DNA of 64,000 nucleotides from Paenibacillus contaminans (GTDB lineage Bacteria > Bacillota > Bacilli > Paenibacillales > NBRC-103111), in contig NZ_QMFB01000036.1 of the NCBI RefSeq assembly GCF_003285015.1, positions 18,327 through 82,326 of the forward strand. Reading direction: 5' to 3'. Position 1 is the stretch's first letter. Every line of letters begins with the position of its first letter. Below the pieces are notes generated by a model. That model was given only the letters and a program-made list of their open reading frames with translations. It searched no databases and was not told the origin of the DNA. Made by a program: the position numbers and the translations under genes. Below are positions 16,624 to 26,700 of the stretch, piece after piece.

Positions 16624-16887
16624 GTGGAAGTGAGCATTAAAGAAGTGAATGTGACGCATAGCGAAGAGAATGGATATGTGGGGAGCGTCATTTTTGAAGT
16701 TACGGGGCATAAGACGCCTTACGAGCTGACCTTGCAGAGCAAAAAAGCGAAGGATGACTGGAGCTATAGTCTGATTTTTACGGAAGCATCCGGGTCGGAG
16801 GAGCAAATTTTGACTGTGGAGGAAGCGCTGGAAGAGGACGATGAGTTGTTCGATTTCTTCGTGGACGCGGTGAAAAGCAAGCTGTAG
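16624..16887 (+). CDS. Conserved small acidic protein (hypothetical)
   Basis: 87 residues from GTG 16624, with AGGTGA five bases upstream; the frame is open further upstream but has no ribosome site there. The protein is soluble and acidic (EEALEEDDELFDFF near the C-terminus) and probably beta-strand rich (GYVGSVIFEVTGHKTPYELTL). No family is recognised. It has its own promoter and terminator. Confidence 0.65.
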   Translation: MEVSIKEVNVTHSEENGYVGSVIFEVTGHKTPYELTLQSKKAKDDWSYSLIFTEASGSEEQILTVEEALEEDDELFDFFVDAVKSKL

Positions 16888-16899
16888 TGGTATGCAAAT

Positions 16900-16930
16900 G
16901 CCGAACCTGATTCGTCATGTTCGGCTTTTT
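16900..16930 (+). terminator. Terminator after the 87-aa hypothetical gene
   Basis: GCCGAAC...GTTCGGC hairpin followed by TTTTT. Confidence 0.8.
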
Positions 16931-17117
16931 ATGTTATGCGTTATCCAAATAACGCCAATTTTGTTGTTGACGACCAATATAACGCGGTGTTATATTGGGC
17001 TTACAAAAGCTGAAACGCTTTCGAAACACCATCGATTTCATCGCAGAGAACGATGTGGAATGGAATCGCGATTTTTATGCAGCGTCTGCCGCTCCGTTCC
17101 TTATTCATTGCCAGGAC

Positions 17118-17510
17118 CGCACACTACGACGCACACCGCACCAAGCACACCACGACCAGCACCCGCACCAAGCGCACCACGACAGCACACCACACGAAGC
17201 ATTCCACGACCGCACATCGCACCAGCACACATGACCGCACATCGCAACAACACACCACGACCGCATACCGCAACAGCACATACGACTGCACATCGCACCA
17301 GCGCACACGACCGCACATCGCACCAGCACACTACGACTGCACATCGCAACAACACACCGCGACCGCATACCGTAACAGCACATCACGACCGCAGCAAACA
17401 CACCACGACTGCATACCGCAAATTACGCACTACGATGCACACCGCAATAGCGCACCATGATCGTTCGTATACCGCACCAAACACACCACGATCGCGCACC
17501 GCTGCGCACA
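17118..17510. repeat. Minisatellite of about 14 imperfect 25-27 nt units
   Basis: Tandem units such as CCGCACATCGCACCAGCACA followed by a variable few bases and CGA, recurring with lengths of mostly 25-27 nt (one 20, one 31). The unit length is not a multiple of three and the frame shifts between units, so the Thr/His-rich open frames across it are by-products. It fills the 16888-17642 spacer upstream of the LacI gene. The rest of that spacer shows nothing. Confidence 0.85.
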
Positions 17511-17642
17511 TCCAACAACAAGTCTTATTACTTCAACGCGTCGATTGCAGAGCAAGGCCGAAGCCTTCGTTACGCCCTCATTTCAAGTTGTTGCACCTGT
17601 CGTTATTAAGCCGAATGCATGGAGGAAAGGGAGAAACGCAGG

Positions 17643-18617
17643 ATGGCAGTCACAAAGAAAGACATCGCAGATTATTTGGGAATATCCCGCACCGCCGTAT
17701 CGCTGGTTCTGAACGATACGCCCAGCAGCACCGTTTCCGAAGAAACGCGCAAAAAAATATTGCAAGCAGCCAAAGAATTGGGCTATGCCGAAGTGAGTCC
17801 GAAGCTTTGCTATATTTTGTACAACCGCCCGGCCGACGACCCTCGCTACATGAACGATCTGCGTGCGGTCGAGGAAACCGCGAGCGCATATAACTATCGC
17901 GTGCTTTTTATGAACGTGAAGGCGGCGCCCGAGGATTTTATCAAGCTTCAGCGTTTTTTGCGCAGCCAGGAGGTTTCCGGCTTCATCGTAAGCGGCGATA
18001 TCGACGAGCAAATCATCGAGCTGATCGTGCAGTCCAAAGTCCCGTACGTGTTCTATGGGGGGACGCTGCGCGAAGGAGTGAACGTCGTTGTCAACGACGA
18101 TAAAAAGCTGGCGTACAATGCAACCAAATATTTGCTGTCGCTCGGACATCGCCGCATTGCCTGCTTGACGGGAAGCCTCGATCTGATGACGCACGTGCTC
18201 AGCATCGAAGGATATAAGCAGGCGTACGAAGAGGCCGACCTGCCGGTCGACAAAACGCTGGTACAGGTAGGCGCGGACGAAGACGGCTACGAGCTGTGCA
18301 AAAGAATGCAAATGCTCGACATCCCGTTTACGGCGGCGTTTTGCGCCAATACGGTGATTCAGTTCGGCGTTCTTCAGCGCCTTCGCCAATGCGGTATATC
18401 CGTTCCGCAGGAGGTCAGCTTGATCGGGTCTGGGATGTCGGAGCTTGTAAAAGCCAGCTTCCCGCAGCTCACAACCTACTACGTATATCCGCAGCAAAAA
18501 GGCATTCTTGTCAAGCAGTTGATCGAGAAAATCGAAATGAAGCAATTCGATCCGGCCATCGCTTACCTATCCGAATTTACGTTTTATGCAGGAGAAACGG
18601 TCGCCGTTTGCAAATGA
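17643..18617 (+). CDS. LacI family transcriptional regulator
   Basis: 324 residues from ATG 17643; the earlier in-frame ATG at 17619 has a worse ribosome site. The N-terminal LacI HTH TKKDIADYLGISRTAVSLVL with hinge helix (ETRKKILQAAKELGY) is followed by a periplasmic-binding-protein-like effector domain (about residues 60-320). It lies 241 bp upstream of an oxidoreductase/ABC/DUF4091 operon on the same strand and is the natural candidate to control it in response to a sugar. A palindrome at 18757-18780 in the gap could be its operator. Confidence 0.9.
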   Translation: MAVTKKDIADYLGISRTAVSLVLNDTPSSTVSEETRKKILQAAKELGYAEVSPKLCYILYNRPADDPRYMNDLRAVEETASAYNYRVLFMNVKAAPEDFIKLQRFLRSQEVSGFIVSGDIDEQIIELIVQSKVPYVFYGGTLREGVNVVVNDDKKLAYNATKYLLSLGHRRIACLTGSLDLMTHVLSIEGYKQAYEEADLPVDKTLVQVGADEDGYELCKRMQMLDIPFTAAFCANTVIQFGVLQRLRQCGISVPQEVSLIGSGMSELVKASFPQLTTYYVYPQQKGILVKQLIEKIEMKQFDPAIAYLSEFTFYAGETVAVCK

Positions 18618-18736
18618 AGGAACGGTAAACGGACGAGTGTCGAAAGAGGCGGCAAGCGTTTAAAGCTTGAATTGCCGGTAGCTTTCGGTAATCGCGCTAG
18701 ACTATTACAAACCAAAAGGGTCCTTATTCCTGATTG

Positions 18737-18784
18737 TTCAGAAAACATATCGTGGATACGATAAACGCAAGGCGTTTATCTTTG
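18737..18784. repeat. Short palindromic repeat copy, or LacI operator
   Basis: CAGAAAACATATCGTGGA resembles the leading part of repeat copies F and E, followed by a perfect palindrome GATAAACGC-AAG-GCGTTTATC. It may be a compact member of the palindromic family or an operator for the adjacent LacI protein; the sequence alone does not separate these. Confidence 0.55.
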
Positions 18785-18858
18785 CCATGGCATAACGCGT
18801 CGTTATATCTCTTTATAAATAAATATATAAGCGTTATTCCGAGTGGAGGAGACGCCGG

Positions 18859-20220
18859 GTGAGACCGATTACAGCAGTGCTGCTAGGAGCAGGGGGAAGA
18901 GGGAGGTTTGCCTACGGAGCGTTCGCGGAGCAGTTTCCCCGAGAGCTTGCATTCGTTGCCGTAGCCGATCCTGACAAGGAGCGCCGCGAATGGTTCGCGA
19001 GCAGGCACGGCATTACCGCCGAAAGCGCGTTCGAAGGCTGGGAAGACGTACTGGAACGGGAGAAAATGGCGGATATCGCGGTCATCTGCACGCAAGACCG
19101 GATGCATTTCGCGCCAACAATGAAAGCGCTTCAAAATGGATATCACGTTTTGCTGGAGAAACCGATGTCGCCGCTTCCGGAAGAATGCGTGAAGATGGAG
19201 GATGAGGCAAGGAAGCATGACCGCCTGTTGACGATTTGCCATGTGCTGCGCTACTCCCCTTTCTGGCAGACGATCAAGAGGATGCTCCAAGCCGGCCGGA
19301 TCGGCAAACCGGTGTCGCTGCAGTTGAACGAAAACGTAGGTTATTACCATATAGCGCACAGCTTTGTACGGGGACAATGGCGCAACGCGGACCATTCGAG
19401 TCCGATGATACTGGCCAAGTCGTGCCACGATTTGGATCTGATCGGCTGGCTCATGGAGCAGCCGTGCGTCAGAGTGAGCTCGTACGGCTCGCTCAGCCAT
19501 TTCCGCCGCGAGCATATGCCGGAAGGGGCGGCGGAACGGTGCACGGACGGGTGTGCGGCCGAGGAGCGCTGCCCGTACTCTTCGCTCAAAATCTACTTGC
19601 GGCCCGAGGGAGAAGAGTGGGCACGGTTTATAACGCAAGATTTGTCCCGCGACGGCATTGTTCAAGCGTTGGAGTCAGGGCCTTTCGGAAGATGCGTATA
19701 CCGCTGTGACAATAATGTGGTCGATCATCAAGCGGTGAACATGGAATTCGCCGACGGCGCGACGGCATCGTTCGTGATGTCGGGTTTTACTCACGACTGC
19801 ACCCGGCAGGTTCAGATAATGGGGACGCACGGGGAAATACGCGGTGTTATGGAAGAGAATCTTATCCGCGTATACGACTTCGCCGCCAATGACCGCCAAG
19901 ACTATACGATCATTCCGCCGGGAGGCATGCACGGAGGAGGGGACGAAGAGCTGATGCGTTCGTTTTTGCGGGAGGTGCGCAGCTACAGCGGCGGTGAAAG
20001 CTTGACCTCCGCGGCCGCATCGGTACAAAGCCATCTGATGGCGTTCGCAGCGGAAAGATCGAGGCTTGAGAACGGACGTTCCATCGATTTGGCCGCTTAC
20101 AAAGCCGAGCTGCTTTACTCTGACAGGGGGGGTGAAAGGAAGACGCTAGACAGCCTACGAACTAATTTTGAAATGATCATTCGGCAGCCAGACAGTACAC
20201 CATACCGCACCATGAGTTGA
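18859..20220 (+). CDS. Gfo/Idh/MocA family oxidoreductase
   Basis: 453 residues from GTG 18859, preceded by GGAGGA. The Rossmann motif LLGAGGRGRFAYG is near residues 8-20, the family EKPMSP motif near 98, and a His-rich substrate region (SCHDLDLIGWLM) near 195. A Cys cluster (CTDGCAAEERC, about residues 231-241) is unusual and may bind a metal. It is the first gene of the LacI-linked operon and sits 36 bp before the binding lipoprotein, so it probably processes the imported saccharide. Confidence 0.87.
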   Translation: MRPITAVLLGAGGRGRFAYGAFAEQFPRELAFVAVADPDKERREWFASRHGITAESAFEGWEDVLEREKMADIAVICTQDRMHFAPTMKALQNGYHVLLEKPMSPLPEECVKMEDEARKHDRLLTICHVLRYSPFWQTIKRMLQAGRIGKPVSLQLNENVGYYHIAHSFVRGQWRNADHSSPMILAKSCHDLDLIGWLMEQPCVRVSSYGSLSHFRREHMPEGAAERCTDGCAAEERCPYSSLKIYLRPEGEEWARFITQDLSRDGIVQALESGPFGRCVYRCDNNVVDHQAVNMEFADGATASFVMSGFTHDCTRQVQIMGTHGEIRGVMEENLIRVYDFAANDRQDYTIIPPGGMHGGGDEELMRSFLREVRSYSGGESLTSAAASVQSHLMAFAAERSRLENGRSIDLAAYKAELLYSDRGGERKTLDSLRTNFEMIIRQPDSTPYRTMS

Positions 20221-20256
20221 ACAGCCTATCATTCAATTCAAAAGGGAGGGCTTACC

Positions 20257-21744
20257 TTGTCGAAGGGAAGCAAAACAGTACCGGCAGTTGGCGCAATGAT
20301 TTTATTGGCGGCATCGCTCGCAGGATGCAGCAGCGAAAAGCAAACGAATTCGAGTCCGTCTCCGAAGCCTTCGGAATCGGCTAATGCAAGTGCGGCGCCA
20401 AGCGCTTCGCCGAGCGCGCAAGCGAACATATATCCGGAAAACGGTCTCTCGAAGGATTCGATTACGCTGAAAGTGGGACATTGGGAGAACGGGTACGGGC
20501 GGGAATGGCTTGACTTTGCAATTAAAAAATTTAACGCGAAATATCCGAACGTCAAATTCGAAGTCACCTCTTCGCCAAAGCTGGACACGGTGCTGTCCAC
20601 CAAAATCGCGGCGAACGACGATAACGACATGTTTGACTTCTTCTTCCCGAGATTCAGCGGCGTAGGCGATACGGAACGACTGGCGGAGGCGGGAAAGTTT
20701 GAGGATCTCAGCGATCTTTGGAAGAAGGAGCTGCCCGGCGAGAAAGGGAAGACGGTGCGCTCCGTCGTTTCCGACGATTTTTACGATGCGGCCATGCTGG
20801 GAGGCAAAACATACAGATTGCCGGTAGGCGGCTATACGGCGGGACTCTTTTTCAACGAGAACCTCTTTGACAAAAACGGCTGGAACAAGGATCCGAAAAC
20901 ATGGGATGAATTCGTCCAGCTGATGGAAACGATCAAGGCGAAGGACGTCATTCCGATTACATTCCCGGGCGTGTACGCAGGTTATTTGACGGACTATACG
21001 TTTAATTTCCTTCCGTTCATGCTGGCTGACGCAAGCGGAAGCTTCGACGCTTACCTGAAAAATTTCCGCAGCTTCAAAATGCCGCAATTTACGGCGCCGG
21101 AAGTGAAGGAAGCATGGAAGCGGATGTATGAATTCGGGCAGAAGGGTTATTTCCCGAACGGAGTTGCCGCGCTTAATCATACGCAGTCGCAAATGCAGGT
21201 GCTGCAAGGCAAAGCGGCGCTCGTATCGACAGGCGACTGGGTCGGCAACGAAATGAAGGACAGCACGCCGCAAGACTTCAAATGGGGCTTTATGGCGATT
21301 CCGGCGACGAACGACCCGAACAATACGATTTATGTGCATACCGGGGTGACGGATGTAGGGTATGTGATCTGGAAAAACAAGCCGGACCTCAATAAGAAGT
21401 GGGCGAAGGAATTTATGCTGTCGCTTTATGATTTCGAAGTGCAGCAGTTCCTGGCGGAAAAAACCGGCGTATTCCCCGGACGTCTTGATTACGGCGCCGA
21501 TCCTGCAAGGCTGGAAAAAATGCAAGCGGCTCCAAAGGCGGTAATGGCTTACGCGCAGCGCCATAAAGTCAAGTATTTGTCGCTTCGCCGGGACGTATCG
21601 TTTACGAGCCCTTCCGCCGCACAGGCGTCCAAGACGCTGAGCGAAGCGATTACGGGCATCGCCTCGGGCAAAAAGGATCCGCAGCCGGTGCTAGAGGAAG
21701 TCGAAAAGCTTTATACGAAAGCGCTTGAGGAAGAAAAGAAATAA
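20257..21744 (+). CDS. ABC transporter extracellular solute-binding lipoprotein (sugar)
   Basis: 495 residues of the family 1 sugar-binding proteins. It has a lipoprotein signal with lipobox LAGC at residues 20-23, a Ser/Pro/Ala-rich linker, then the bilobed body (LKVGHWENGYGREWLDFAIK, DNDMFDFFFPRFSG). The start is TTG 20257, six bases after AAAGGGAGGG. It is followed by two permeases (89 and 80 bp gaps). It should capture an oligosaccharide released by the secreted DUF4091 protein downstream (inference). Confidence 0.9.
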   Translation: MSKGSKTVPAVGAMILLAASLAGCSSEKQTNSSPSPKPSESANASAAPSASPSAQANIYPENGLSKDSITLKVGHWENGYGREWLDFAIKKFNAKYPNVKFEVTSSPKLDTVLSTKIAANDDNDMFDFFFPRFSGVGDTERLAEAGKFEDLSDLWKKELPGEKGKTVRSVVSDDFYDAAMLGGKTYRLPVGGYTAGLFFNENLFDKNGWNKDPKTWDEFVQLMETIKAKDVIPITFPGVYAGYLTDYTFNFLPFMLADASGSFDAYLKNFRSFKMPQFTAPEVKEAWKRMYEFGQKGYFPNGVAALNHTQSQMQVLQGKAALVSTGDWVGNEMKDSTPQDFKWGFMAIPATNDPNNTIYVHTGVTDVGYVIWKNKPDLNKKWAKEFMLSLYDFEVQQFLAEKTGVFPGRLDYGADPARLEKMQAAPKAVMAYAQRHKVKYLSLRRDVSFTSPSAAQASKTLSEAITGIASGKKDPQPVLEEVEKLYTKALEEEKK

Positions 21745-21833
21745 GGTAACGGCCGGGGAAGCGGACGTTAGCAGGTTTTGCTTCCCCCGTCACTTCCATT
21801 TATTTAAATATTTGGGGAAATGAGGGCTACGCT

Positions 21834-22778
21834 ATGCGGGTCGACTTATATGGGGACAAGAAAACCATCGTCCGCAGAATGGGGCTGCAGAAGGCTTCCG
21901 TACAGAGGAACGTGTTTCTGTTTGTGGCCATCGTGCCTTGTTTGGCCGGGTACATCCTGTTTACTTTGTATCCGAATGTCATGTCCGTTTACTACGCGTT
22001 CTTGAATTGGGACGGCATCACGGCAGCGCAATTCGTCGGCTTTGATAACTTTGTCGCGATGGTTAAGGACAAATTTGTTTGGCGCGCCTTATCCCACAAT
22101 CTCGTATACATGCTTGTCGTGCCGGCGGTCACGATGCTGCTGTCCCTGATCCTCGCGTACTTGCTTAGCAACAAGGGATACAGAGAAGGAACCTTTTATA
22201 AAGTTCTGTTTTTCTTCCCGAATATTTTATCTTCCGTCGTGATCGCATTGCTCTGGGCCTTCATTTATGACGGAAGCTTCGGCATATTGAACGCTTTGCT
22301 GAAGCTGGTCGGCATCAACAACGGCGAATTTTATTGGCTCGGCGATACGAGGACGGCGCTTTGGGCGCTCGTTCTGCCGATGATATGGGGCGGAGTCGGC
22401 TTGTATGTCGTCATCTTCATGAACGCGATGAGCGGCATTCCAAAATCGCTGTACGAAGCGGCGGTGCTCGAGGGAGCCAGCCATATGCAGCGGTTGTTCC
22501 GCATTACGATCCCGCTGATGTCGGGCGTTATCCGCGTCGGCGTCCTGTTTACGGTGCTCGGCGTGCTGAAAGGCTTCGAAACGATGCTCATTATGACGAA
22601 CGGAGGACCGGAAGGCTCTACGGACGTTATCGGCTTGTACATGTTCAACCTTGCGTTCGGAAGCGGGTATCACAATTACGGTTATGCGTCGGCGATCGGG
22701 ATGTTTTTGTTCGTGATCCTGATCGGGGCCAAATGGGTGATCGATAAATACTCGCCCAAAGATGACGTTGAATTTTGA
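21834..22778 (+). CDS. Sugar ABC transporter permease (MalF-type)
   Basis: 314 residues with six predicted transmembrane helices and the cytoplasmic EAA loop YEAAVLEGASHMQRLFRITI near residue 208, which contacts the ATPase. Start ATG 21834 follows TGAGGG. It is co-transcribed with the binding protein and second permease. No ATPase gene lies in this operon, as is usual for Firmicutes CUT1 importers that share an MsmX-like ATPase. Confidence 0.92.
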   Translation: MRVDLYGDKKTIVRRMGLQKASVQRNVFLFVAIVPCLAGYILFTLYPNVMSVYYAFLNWDGITAAQFVGFDNFVAMVKDKFVWRALSHNLVYMLVVPAVTMLLSLILAYLLSNKGYREGTFYKVLFFFPNILSSVVIALLWAFIYDGSFGILNALLKLVGINNGEFYWLGDTRTALWALVLPMIWGGVGLYVVIFMNAMSGIPKSLYEAAVLEGASHMQRLFRITIPLMSGVIRVGVLFTVLGVLKGFETMLIMTNGGPEGSTDVIGLYMFNLAFGSGYHNYGYASAIGMFLFVILIGAKWVIDKYSPKDDVEF

Positions 22779-22858
22779 TATCGAATGTTAGCGCGTGAAC
22801 GAAAGCCGTCCTGCCGAAAAATGGGATAGCCGTCGCCGCTTGGGGAGGAAGAGAACGG

Positions 22859-23698
22859 ATGCTGGAACGGAAAAGAACGCTGGCGGATTTGCTGTGGCGG
22901 CTTCTGCTGCTCGGCTGGGCGCTGACGATCGTGTTCCCCGTCGTTTGGATCATATTCCAGTCGCTCCGCACGAACGCCGACTTTTTTCAGGATGTTTGGG
23001 CGCTGCCGACTGCGCTGAAATGGAGCAATTACGAGAAAGCATGGGATAGCTACAAGCTTGGAAAGTCCCTGCTGAACACACTGTATTACGTAGGAGTCAG
23101 TCTTGCGCTCGGTACGTTCCTGATTGTGCTGAACGCTTACGCGCTTACGCGGATGCGCTTCAAGTCGCGGAAGTTCGTCTGGTCCCTGATCATGCTGTCG
23201 CTGTTTCTGCCGGGCATCAATGCGCTGGTGCCGCAATTCGTGCTGATGCGGGATATGCATCTGACCAACAGCCTGACTGGGCTGATCATCCTCGATACGT
23301 TCGGCGAAAACGTGTTTTTTCTGATGCTCCTTGGCGGATTTCTGTCGACGCTGCCGAAGGAGCTTGAGGAAAGCGCCTTTATGGACGGCGCCTCGTTGTT
23401 CCAGGTATTCCTGCGCATTATCGTGCCGCTGTCGACGCCCGGAATCGTGACCGTCGCCATTTTCAAATTTCTCGGGCTGTACAATAACTTTCTCGGACCG
23501 TTCATTTACTTGAGCGACGAGACCAAATATACGATCGGCGTCAGCATGTACCAGGCCAATCAAAAAATGCAGTACAGCTCCGACTGGGTCACGCTGTTCG
23601 CCGGCGTCATCATCACGATGATTCCCACCGTCATTCTGTACATCCTGTTCCAGCGCCGCATCATGGAAGGGGCCACGCTTGGCGCGATGAAAGGCTGA
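22859..23698 (+). CDS. Carbohydrate ABC transporter permease (MalG-type)
   Basis: 279 residues with six predicted membrane helices and an EAA loop variant LEESAFMDGASLFQVFLRII near residue 175. ATG 22859 follows GGGGAGGAAG. It pairs with the preceding permease to form the membrane channel of a CUT1 importer. The gap to the secreted DUF4091 gene is 71 bp. Confidence 0.92.
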   Translation: MLERKRTLADLLWRLLLLGWALTIVFPVVWIIFQSLRTNADFFQDVWALPTALKWSNYEKAWDSYKLGKSLLNTLYYVGVSLALGTFLIVLNAYALTRMRFKSRKFVWSLIMLSLFLPGINALVPQFVLMRDMHLTNSLTGLIILDTFGENVFFLMLLGGFLSTLPKELEESAFMDGASLFQVFLRIIVPLSTPGIVTVAIFKFLGLYNNFLGPFIYLSDETKYTIGVSMYQANQKMQYSSDWVTLFAGVIITMIPTVILYILFQRRIMEGATLGAMKG

Positions 23699-23769
23699 AT
23701 CCGATACCCAGCGTCTTTCGTTTGCGGAAGTACGCCGGTATAAATGAATTGCGAAGGGAGAATGAAAGG

Positions 23770-26700
23770 ATGAGAAAGAAATGGGTATCGCTGCTGATGG
23801 CCGCGGTGCTGACCATGCCGTTCGGTTTAACCGCGGCCGCCGAGCAGAATGCGGCAGGGGATGGTGCATCTACGACAGGCGGGAGCGTGACGGCAGCGGT
23901 TTATTCCTCCGGACCGGCGGTGCTGTGGGTGCCGACGAATACGGAGAAGGTGCTCCGCAGCCAGCCGGCCCCGGAGGAAGGCGCAAAGCAAACGGTTGAT
24001 TTGGAAGCCGCCAAGAACGAGTATGAAAGCGGGCAAATCATCGTGCGGGCGAACGATGCGGCGTTAACCGGAGTGACGGTGGAAACGACGGCGCTTGTCC
24101 GCGACGGCGGAGACGCGCAAATTCCCGCGGAAGACGTACGTCTCTACAAGGAGCATTACGTCGAAGTGACGAGTGTAACGTCCGGATCTTATCCGAAGGG
24201 ATGGTATCCCGACGCGCTGGTTCCGATGGGAACGAACGAGGCGTTCGATGTGGCGCTCGGCCAAAACCAAGGCATTTGGCTGACGGTCAAAGTGCCGAAA
24301 AACCAGCCGCCGGGCATGTACCGCGGGAATGTCGCCGTTCGCGCGCAGGGCGTCTCATTTGACGTGCCTCTGACGCTCAACGTCTGGGATTTCGAACTGA
24401 GCGACGAAGGCCATACGCAATCTGCGTTCGCGATCTGGTACGATCAAGTCGCCTACTATCATAATGTAGCTCCGAACACGCCGGAATATTGGCAGCTGCT
24501 CGAAAACTACTACTGGTTCCAAACGGAATACCGTTTGCCGCCTGACGATCTTCCGATCCCTTCAGGCGATGTCGACCAGTACATAGCGCAAGCGGAACGG
24601 TTTCTGTCGAATCCGAAGGTGAACAGCTTCCGCATTCCTTACTATGAGAACGATCTGCCCAAAACGAAGCAGCTGGTCGACAAGCTGCGCGAGAAAGGCT
24701 GGCTTTCGAAGGGATACTTCTATCTCGGCGGTTTGATCGACGAGCCGCCCGTCGAGAAATATCCTCTCGTGCGCCAGCTGTCCGAGGAGCTTACCCAAAT
24801 CGCGCCCGACGTCAAGCATGTGGTGACGAAGGAGCCGAACGCATTGCTTGAGGGTTATGTCAATACTTGGGCCCCGCTGCTCCATCTGTATGATAAGGAC
24901 TACGCGCAAGCCCGTCAGGCGGCCGGCGATCACGTATGGTGGTATACCTGCGTCATTCCGAAGCACCCGTATCCGTCCTATCATATCGACGACGATCTGC
25001 TCGGAGCCCGCTTGCTGTCATGGATGCAGCGGGAGAATAAAGTGGAAGGCAACTTGTTCTGGGCTACGACGATTTTCCGCAAGTATAACGGTACGCAATA
25101 TGTAGACCGGAACGTATGGCAGGATCCGCTCGCTTTCCCCGGTGCGAACGGTGACGGTTTCCTTCTGTATCCCGGCAAAGAATTAGGGATTAACGGCCCG
25201 GTAGCGACGATCCGGATCGAGGCGATTCGCGAAGGGATGGAGGACTACGAATATTTATGGACGATCGAGGACCGGATGCGCTCTGCAGCCGCCAGTCTTG
25301 GTCTAGCGTCGTTCGATGTGGACGCGGCGATGAAGACGTATTATGATCGTTTGTATAAATCCGTATCGACCTATAACGAGCGGCCGGAGGAGCTTCTGCA
25401 GGTGCGCCGCGAAATCGCCGAGCAGATCGTCGCTTTGGAGCAGGATCCGACGGTATTGTTTACAGTAACGAGGCTGGAGGATTTGAAGCAGCGGATTACC
25501 GTCTATGCGGCTAAGAATGCTGCGGTGCAATTGAACGGCCAAACGGTACAGCCGTCCGAACAGCTTCCGCAATACGACGTCTACGCGCAAACGTTCGATC
25601 TGCAAATCGGCGTGAATCCGGTCGAGCTGAGCGTTACGGCTAACGGGGTGGAGAAGAGCCAGACGATTCGTCTGATCGGGATTGCGCCTGCGCCGGTGCA
25701 GTATGTGGTACCGATGCTTGATGCGGAATCGTCCGGCGACGTCGATCGCTGGACGCTGGAGAACGTGGAGCTGAGCAGGTCCGCCGATCACGCCGCGCAG
25801 GGAGATCAATCGCTTAAAGCGGTTTATCAGCCAAACGTCGATTTTCCGAATATGAAGCTGTTCCATGCGGGAACCGGCTTCCGCAGCGCCGACTGGTCCA
25901 AGTACAATATGCTGGAGTTCGACGTGTACAACGACGAGGAGATGCCGCAGCTGTTGTATATCAAGTTTTTTGACGAGAACGGGGGCGTATTCGACGGAAC
26001 GACCGCAACGGTTGGACCGAAGGCGAGCAAAAAAGTGCAGATCCCGATGGTAAATATCGGAGTTGTCGACAAAACGAATATGGCCGGCTTCGAGCTGTGG
26101 ATGTGGAAGCAGTCGGCACCCGTAACGCTTTATTTTGACAACTTCAGATTCCTTGCAAGCGAAAAGCTGCCTTCTCAGGACTTGTCTTATCATTACGTTT
26201 ATCAAACGAATGTCTCCGATATTTCAATTGACGGCAGCCTGAACGAGGATGTGTGGCAGACGGATCTGGAGTACAATTATACGGCGTTCGGGGCGACGGA
26301 TAACAAAGGCAAGCTGGGACTTCTCTGGAACAGCCAATATTTGTATGCCTCTTTCGAGATTGAGGACGGCGATGTGAGGGATCCTTCTCACGGAGCCACT
26401 CCATGGGAGGACGACGGCGTCGAGATTTTCATCGACGGCGATTATGTCAGAGGGCCGCGAAACGAGCATGCGCCTCAGTATACGGTTCGATTCAACGATA
26501 ATCAAGTGTTTTTGAACGGCGCTTCGAGCCCGTCTACATCCGGCATTTTGCAGAAATCGAAGCGGACGCCGACAGGCTACACGATGGAGATGGCGATTCC
26601 ATGGTCGGCAATCGGGGTTACGGCGGCAAGCGGAAAAACGATCGGCATCACGTCCCATGTCAATGACGACGATATGACAAACGGAGTGAGAGCGTACGGG

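Noticed and set aside
17118..17510. CRISPR array
   Set aside because: Units are contiguous and degenerate with no unique spacers and no cas genes nearby.
16892..17893. A 333-codon frame through the minisatellite
   Set aside because: It is produced by the repeat, runs into the LacI gene in another frame and has no ribosome site; the unit length breaks the frame pattern.
22682..23869. A 395-codon minus-strand frame over the second permease
   Set aside because: Antisense to a permease with membrane helices and an EAA loop; composition is His/Arg/Gln-rich without motifs.
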